The notes below the pieces were generated by a model. The model saw nothing but the letters and a program-made list of their open reading frames with translations, made no database searches and had not been told where the DNA came from. A stretch of DNA of 64,000 nucleotides from Vampirovibrio sp041737375 (GTDB lineage: Bacteria; Cyanobacteriota; Vampirovibrionia; Vampirovibrionales; Vampirovibrionaceae). Position numbers and translations under genes: made by a program. Of the stretch, positions 61,358 to 64,000 are shown piece after piece (the stretch's first letter is position 1; every line of letters begins with the position of its first letter). The stretch lies in contig NZ_JBGSRV010000006.1 of the NCBI RefSeq assembly GCF_041737375.1, positions 124,001-188,000 on the forward strand. Reading direction: 5' to 3'.

Positions 61358-62085
61358 GCCTCACCCATGCGCCAGGTTTCCCAAGGGGTATTCCGCTCGC
61401 CGGAACTCCTTGGGGTGGGTTCCTTTTCAAGATGCTGAAATGGGGATACCTTGTCTGTCCGTATGTTTATCCCTTCCTCACCATTGTCCGAAATCTCGCT
61501 TTCCGACAGTACGACGGCTGTGTAGGAGAAATAATGCTCTGGGTGCTTGTAACCAATCCTGTATGATCCGCTGCCAGTCGACGCATCAAAGCTCTTTCTC
61601 ACAAAGGGTCCCTTGAAATCCTCGACTTTCAGCCCATTTGCACTGGCATATTGGGCTAGGTTTTTCTGTGCGGCAGTCAGTGCGAGCTTGTCTTGCGCTG
61701 TGACTGAAGAAGCATAGGTGTCAAAGAGCTCAGACTCATGTTCAAGCCACTGAAACGAGCTGGGAATCTCTTTTTTCACATTGGATTTTAAGACACCACC
61801 CTGATCTCCGTCCCAATGGCTGTAAAAGTAATACTCAGGATGCTTGTACCAGACATTGTATTCCTGGGGATCTGTGTTCAACACCGGGGAAAAGAAAGGC
61901 CCCTCAAACTCCCAAATTGGGATGTTCTTTTGGCGCGAGAACTCCCATAAATCCTGACGTGCTCTGGTATCCGCAAGCTGCAGGCTGGAAGTAGGCGCAT
62001 TTTGAGAGTGGGTTGTGCTGAGACCCCACTGAACAAGTATGGCTAGAGCTAAGGCAACAACAAAGCCAAAAAAGAACTGTTTCAT
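61354..62085 (-). CDS. Membrane-anchored protein with two related domains
   Basis: 243 aa. One N-terminal membrane helix (FFGFVVALALAILVQWGL), then two copies of a module of about 60 residues. Copy one has IPIWEFEGPFFSPV and WYKHPEYYFYS; copy two has LKVEDFKGPFVRKSF and GYKHPEHYFSY. The shared core is F-G-PF ... Y-KHPE-YF-Y. I recognise no family. It probably sits on the outer face of the inner membrane. Tail-to-tail overlap with the 560-aa gene. Confidence 0.6.
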   Translation of the reverse strand: MKQFFFGFVVALALAILVQWGLSTTHSQNAPTSSLQLADTRARQDLWEFSRQKNIPIWEFEGPFFSPVLNTDPQEYNVWYKHPEYYFYSHWDGDQGGVLKSNVKKEIPSSFQWLEHESELFDTYASSVTAQDKLALTAAQKNLAQYASANGLKVEDFKGPFVRKSFDASTGSGSYRIGYKHPEHYFSYTAVVLSESEISDNGEEGINIRTDKVSPFQHLEKEPTPRSSGERNTPWETWRMGEA

Positions 62086-62170
62086 CCGATGGGGCTCCCC
62101 GCCTGTTTTACTCGCATTATTAAGTATATCGCACTGCCTGAGTACGGTATAAATGTTCGATTTTTGTTTG

Positions 62171-62365
62171 CTATTGATTGACGGTTGCTTCGGTTTGTCT
62201 CGCTGCTTCTTCTGCTTTTTGCCTTAAATCAATCTCATTGAGCAGCTTAAAGAACTCACAGAGGCGGTTCATGGCCTCATTGGCCTCGTAATTACTAATG
62301 GTTTAACCTCTTTCGGCATACATGGTCTTCATATTGTCGATAAGCTCTTGTGGAAATTGGGTCAT
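62171..62365 (-). pseudogene. Small gene broken by an in-frame TAA
   Basis: A reading frame starting MTQFPQELIDNMKTMYAERG stops at TAA (62303-62305), then continues in the same frame as TISNYEANEAMNRLCEFFKL... to TAG at 62171-62173, 65 codons in all. An AAAGG-type ribosome site precedes the ATG. The two parts read as one small helical protein, of the kind found on plasmids and phages; function unknown. The single stop is most simply a nonsense mutation. Confidence 0.55.
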
Positions 62366-62431
62366 AGATTCTACCTTTCTGCCTGGAGGGCCGGTTAGAG
62401 CCCTCCTTGTTAACGAAAGGAGAATATCATC

Positions 62432-62641
62432 ATGACAACAGAGCAACAAACCCGCCTCATCCCGGTCACCAAGTGGCCGGAATACCATGCCTGGCCTCCG
62501 TTGGGTGGTCTACGGCACCTCATCTTCTTTGAGAAGACCAATGGCTTTCATCATTGCGTCCGCCGGGTCGGTCGGCGCGTTCTCATAGATGAGCATGCCT
62601 TTTTCAAATGGATTGAGGAGAACAACCCTCCTGCCAAGTAG
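62432..62641 (+). CDS. AlpA/excisionase-like DNA-binding protein
   Basis: 69 aa with GAAAGGAG upstream. After a short N-terminus, WPPLGGLRHLIFFEKTNGF and RRVGRRVLIDEHAFFKWIEE have the winged-helix layout of excisionase/AlpA-type regulators of integrated elements, which bind DNA near att sites or activate excision. It supports the view that this region is an integrated element. Specific assignment is by pattern only. Confidence 0.6.
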   Translation: MTTEQQTRLIPVTKWPEYHAWPPLGGLRHLIFFEKTNGFHHCVRRVGRRVLIDEHAFFKWIEENNPPAK

Positions 62642-62736
62642 CCTGTAAAGCTAGTGACTGAGACCCGCGATCGGTACCATTCAAAATTAGAGTTTCAGGA
62701 TGGTTGGCTTTGACCCCAGAAGCGTACCAGTTCAAG

Positions 62737-62749
62737 TGAGAAACTCGGG
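62737..62749 (+). repeat. Left terminal inverted repeat of the IS3 element
   Basis: TGAGAAACTCGGG, beginning with the TG typical of IS3-family ends. Matches the right end with one difference. Confidence 0.8.
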
Positions 62750-62751
62750 AA

Positions 62752-63570
62752 TCAAATAGCCTGGTGCGCCAGGCTATTTGCGGCGGCAAAGGAATGAGGG
62801 CTGACATCTCTTAAAGAGCTGTGTGGACGCACCTCATTGTAGTAGTCTTTCCACCACGCTTTTATTTTGGCCTGTGCGTCCTCTAAAGACAAAAACTAAT
62901 GTTGATTTAAACAGTCCTGTTTAAACCGACTATTAAAGCTCTCAATGAATGCGTTGTCCGCGGGCTTGCCTGGCCTAGAGAAATCTAATTGCACACCTCT
63001 GGCGTAGGCTTAGAGGTCTAATTCCTTGGAAATAAACTCCGGCCCATTGTCTACACGGATACATTCAGGCTGACCATATTGTTTCACCGCTAAATTCAGC
63101 GTCTCAATAACATTACAGGCGGTGTAGCGAAAACCAACGCCAATTACAGGGCTAATCCGGGTATGATTATCCACAATGGTTAAGCAGCGCAATTTCTGGC
63201 CGTTATACAGGTTATCTGCCACAAAGTCCATACTCCAGCATTGTTTTTGTCTGACAGCGGGGATCCGGATTTGTCTTAATTGACGGCTAACTCTGCTCTT
63301 GGGCACTTTCTTCCTCATCTGAAGCCCTTCTTTCTTGTAAATTCGGTATACTCGTTTGGGATTGACTGCTAAACCTTCTCGCCGAATGAGAATGGTAACG
63401 CGTCGATACCCATACCGGGGCTTTTCAGAGGCAATTTCCTTAATCCGCTTTCTCAAATAAGCCTGCTCAGGCCGTTTGGATTGATAAAGAAAAGTAGCCC
63501 GCCTGAACCGCACCAGGCGGCAGGCTCGGCGGATACTGACTTTGTAACAGGTCTTCAACCAGCTAACCAA
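62752..63570 (-). pseudogene. IS3-family transposase OrfB with two in-frame stops
   Basis: 273 codons. KPRYGYRRV, WSMDFVADNLYNG (first catalytic Asp), IRVDNGPEF (second Asp) and NAFIESFNSRF (Glu) form the DDE integrase core. The frame is cut by TAA after SKELDL and TAG after CLNQH. In relatives both positions are Trp (LDLWAYA, HWFLSL). The catalytic Glu lies after the first stop, so the protein is inactive unless read through. It would be made by frameshifting from OrfA. Confidence 0.88.
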
Positions 63571-63590
63571 ATCCTTCTTCTGAGCAGGCT

Positions 63591-63857
63591 TTAAAGCTTT
63601 TTTGAGACGATTTCCTGCAACATATGCTTATCCAGACTCAGTTCTGCTACCAATTGCTTCAATCGGAAATTCTCTTCTTTCAGCAGCCTTAATTCCTTGA
63701 CTTCCATAACGCTCAATGAACCAAATTGCTCTTGCCACCGATAGAACGTGGCAGCCGAAATACCCAGCTTCCTGATAATTACATCTACCTTGGTGCCTTG
63801 CTGGTGTTTTTTAAGGGCAAAGACAATCTGTTCTTCTGTGAATTTGGATTTTTTCAT
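63591..63857 (-). CDS. IS3-family transposase OrfA
   Basis: 88 aa. KSKFTEEQIVFALKKHQQG and VIIRKLGISAATFYRWQEQF form the helix-turn-helix that binds the terminal repeats, followed by a leucine-zipper-like helix. The end of the frame overlaps the slippery sequence, allowing fusion to OrfB. Confidence 0.9.
   Translation of the reverse strand: MKKSKFTEEQIVFALKKHQQGTKVDVIIRKLGISAATFYRWQEQFGSLSVMEVKELRLLKEENFRLKQLVAELSLDKHMLQEIVSKKL
63597..63603 (-). promoter_or_regulatory. -1 frameshift site A AAA AAG
   Basis: The heptamer AAAAAAG at the end of orfA, in the frame A_AAA_AAG, is the standard slippery sequence of IS3-family elements. A -1 slip joins OrfA to the OrfB frame. Confidence 0.8.
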
Positions 63858-63894
63858 CCGAGCTAAACTCCTTATTTTCTGAACGGAATTTTAA

Positions 63895-63907
63895 CCCGAA
63901 TTTCTCA
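63895..63907 (-). repeat. Right terminal inverted repeat of the IS3 element
   Basis: Reads TGAGAAATTCGGG on the minus strand, about 40 bases upstream of the orfA start. Confidence 0.8.
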
Positions 63908-64000
63908 TTATCCTTGGTACGATTTTTGGGAAGCAGACCAACTAGTCGTTGGCACCGCCATCGGGGATTTTCTTTTTCTTCACAACAAAATAAACGCCTC

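Larger units (their letters stand above)
62737..63907 (-). mobile_element. IS3-family insertion sequence, decayed
   Basis: About 1171 bp, bounded by inverted repeats TGAGAAACTCGGG (62737-62749) and, inverted, TGAGAAATTCGGG (63895-63907), 12 of 13 identical. Two consecutive transposase frames with a -1 frameshift signal are on the minus strand. The second frame has two stop codons, so the element is probably inactive. The flanks (CAAG left, TTAT right) show no target duplication, consistent with age or rearrangement. Confidence 0.85.

Noticed and set aside
62604..62807. 67-codon minus strand frame near the IS end
   Set aside because: Overlaps the terminal repeat and the end of OrfB in another frame; no support as a gene.
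62171..63570. Stop-codon reassignment to explain several in-frame TAA/TAG codons
   Set aside because: The conserved genes use TAA, TAG and TGA as normal ends, and the inferred replaced residues differ (Glu, Trp), so simple nonsense decay fits better.

Overview
The window looks like chromosomal DNA from a motile, didermic, respiring bacterium of the non-photosynthetic sister lineage of Cyanobacteria (Vampirovibrionia/Melainabacteria). This is inferred from gene content, since no rRNA gene is present. The two best lineage hints are an LdpA-like 4Fe-4S protein and an R3H/AAA ATPase of the type found in cyanobacteria. LptA, LptB and an LptF/G permease imply an LPS outer membrane. FliPQR-FlhBA imply a flagellum.

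Layout. 1-5.6 kb holds the 5' part of nagA, a coiled-coil protein, a Ctp lipoprotease, cytidine deaminase and a lone oligopeptide-type ABC ATPase. 5.8-14.9 kb is one dense + strand respiratory cluster: a cbb3-type oxidase (CcoN, a CcoO with an extra cytochrome c domain, CcoS, a 58-aa FixP_N-like peptide), a diheme c lipoprotein, a Rieske protein, two different cytochromes b, an MvhD-like Fe-S protein and four small membrane proteins. It ends at rpsP. The first cytochrome b lacks both heme bH histidines. The second keeps all four histidines and ends in a 2[4Fe-4S] ferredoxin domain. This cluster is the most unusual system in the window.

15-23 kb holds a tandem pair of related exported coiled-coil proteins, a SUOX-fold protein without its Mo-binding Cys, the lpt genes and a DnaJ. 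23-28.7 kb is the flagellar export operon. 28.8-35.4 kb holds a CDF-CBS-CorC fusion and a minus strand run of ldpA-like, R3H ATPase, tmk and M48 protease genes. A tRNA-Thr(CGT) precedes a dinD gene broken by an in-frame stop. 38.2-44.9 kb is a complete trpEGDCFBA operon behind a readable attenuator: a leader peptide with three consecutive Trp codons, an antiterminator pairing and a terminator. 45-53.9 kb holds a beta-helix protein, a Wza/Wzc-type exopolysaccharide pair whose kinase has a degenerate Walker A, a MarR-DoxX-pirin operon and a glycosyltransferase. 54-57.8 kb is an MFP-permease-ATPase export operon.

From 57.9 kb rightward the sequence looks like a genomic island. It begins with the 3' half of a tRNA-Pro gene (cut in the anticodon loop, with its terminator still beside it), which reads as an attachment-site scar. 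It continues with a MazEF-type toxin-antitoxin pair, gene remnants, two unrecognised proteins, an AlpA/excisionase-like regulator, a small nonsense-broken gene and a decayed IS3-family element. No integrase lies inside the window, so the far end of the island is probably beyond 64 kb.
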